This document shows positions 5,069 through 5,143 of a stretch of 5,143 nucleotides of DNA, piece by piece. The stretch spans positions 11,326-16,468 of the forward strand of contig NVRO01000006.1 in assembly GCA_002400895.1 (NCBI GenBank), in the 5' to 3' direction. Origin of the DNA: Planctomycetota bacterium (GTDB lineage Bacteria; Planctomycetota; UBA1135). Every line of letters begins with the position of its first letter. Position 1 is the stretch's first letter. The translations under genes were made by a program, and so were the position numbers. The notes under the pieces are model-generated. The model did not search any database. It saw only the letters and a list, made by a program, of their open reading frames with translations, and was not told where the DNA came from.

Positions 5069-5143
5069 ATGCTCAGTTCCACCCTCCTCGCCATCGCCAT
5101 CATCGCGCCGCAGGATCTGGCCGCAATTGAAAAAACCTTGGTC
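5069..5143 (+). CDS. N-terminus of a probable exported protein, 3' end outside window (partial)
   Basis: An ATG at 5069 opens a frame that runs without a stop to the last base, giving 25 residues. Residues 1-13 are short and hydrophobic (MLSSTLLAIAIIA), followed by PQDLAAIEKTLV. This looks like a compact signal peptide with possible cleavage near the APQ segment and then an amphipathic helix. No positive residue lies in the n-region, which weakens the signal call. The gene sits after a strong terminator, so it probably has its own promoter. The QDLAAIEKTLV start is reminiscent of exported serine proteases of the HtrA/trypsin type, but this is a guess from too little sequence. No Shine-Dalgarno sequence is visible. 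Confidence 0.6.
   Translation, partial: MLSSTLLAIAIIAPQDLAAIEKTLV

Noticed and set aside
4792..5103. Minus-strand open frame of 103 codons across the end of the calcium-loop gene
   Set aside because: It overlaps a well-supported gene and the terminator on the other strand. It has no recognisable domain and reads like an antisense shadow.
1..5143. Mobile element, CRISPR array, tRNA or rRNA gene, toxin-antitoxin or defence system
   Set aside because: I found no transposase or integrase motifs, no regularly spaced short DNA repeats, no cloverleaf-like tRNA sequence and no known defence-gene motif.

Overview
The window reads as a slice of a bacterial chromosome in which all five genes lie on the + strand. 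The most likely source is an uncultured, probably marine, member of the Planctomycetota. I infer this from three things. Two large secreted proteins are rich in Asp, Glu and Gly, and each ends in a C-terminal domain of a type I associate with planctomycete exported proteins. None of the visible start codons has a clear Shine-Dalgarno sequence. Base composition is moderate and the proteins are acidic. No phylogenetic marker is present, so the assignment is an inference.

Layout: (1) 1-612, the 3' part of a TPR-type helical repeat protein that enters from outside the window. (2) 736-2451, a secreted sialidase-fold (Asp-box/BNR) beta-propeller protein with a separate C-terminal domain, followed by a strong intrinsic terminator at 2471-2508. 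(3) 2541-3167, a cytoplasmic SAM-dependent methyltransferase of the thiopurine S-methyltransferase (TPMT) family. (4) 3271-4974, a secreted protein with six DxDxDG calcium-loop-like repeats spread through a probable propeller, plus a C-terminal beta domain, followed by a second strong terminator at 4994-5029. (5) 5069-5143, the first 25 codons of another probably exported protein, cut off by the window end.

The two terminators suggest that genes 2, 3/4 and 5 are largely separate transcription units, so this is not a clear pathway operon. Genes 2 and 4 share an architecture (signal peptide, repeat propeller, C-terminal domain) but not a fold family, and both probably act at the cell surface or outside the cell. 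The methyltransferase between them has no obvious functional link to either.

I see no mobile element, CRISPR array, RNA gene or defence system. The most interesting item is the calcium-loop repeat protein at 3271-4974. Its loop has the acidic residue at position 13 rather than the EF-hand position 12, and its period matches propeller blades.
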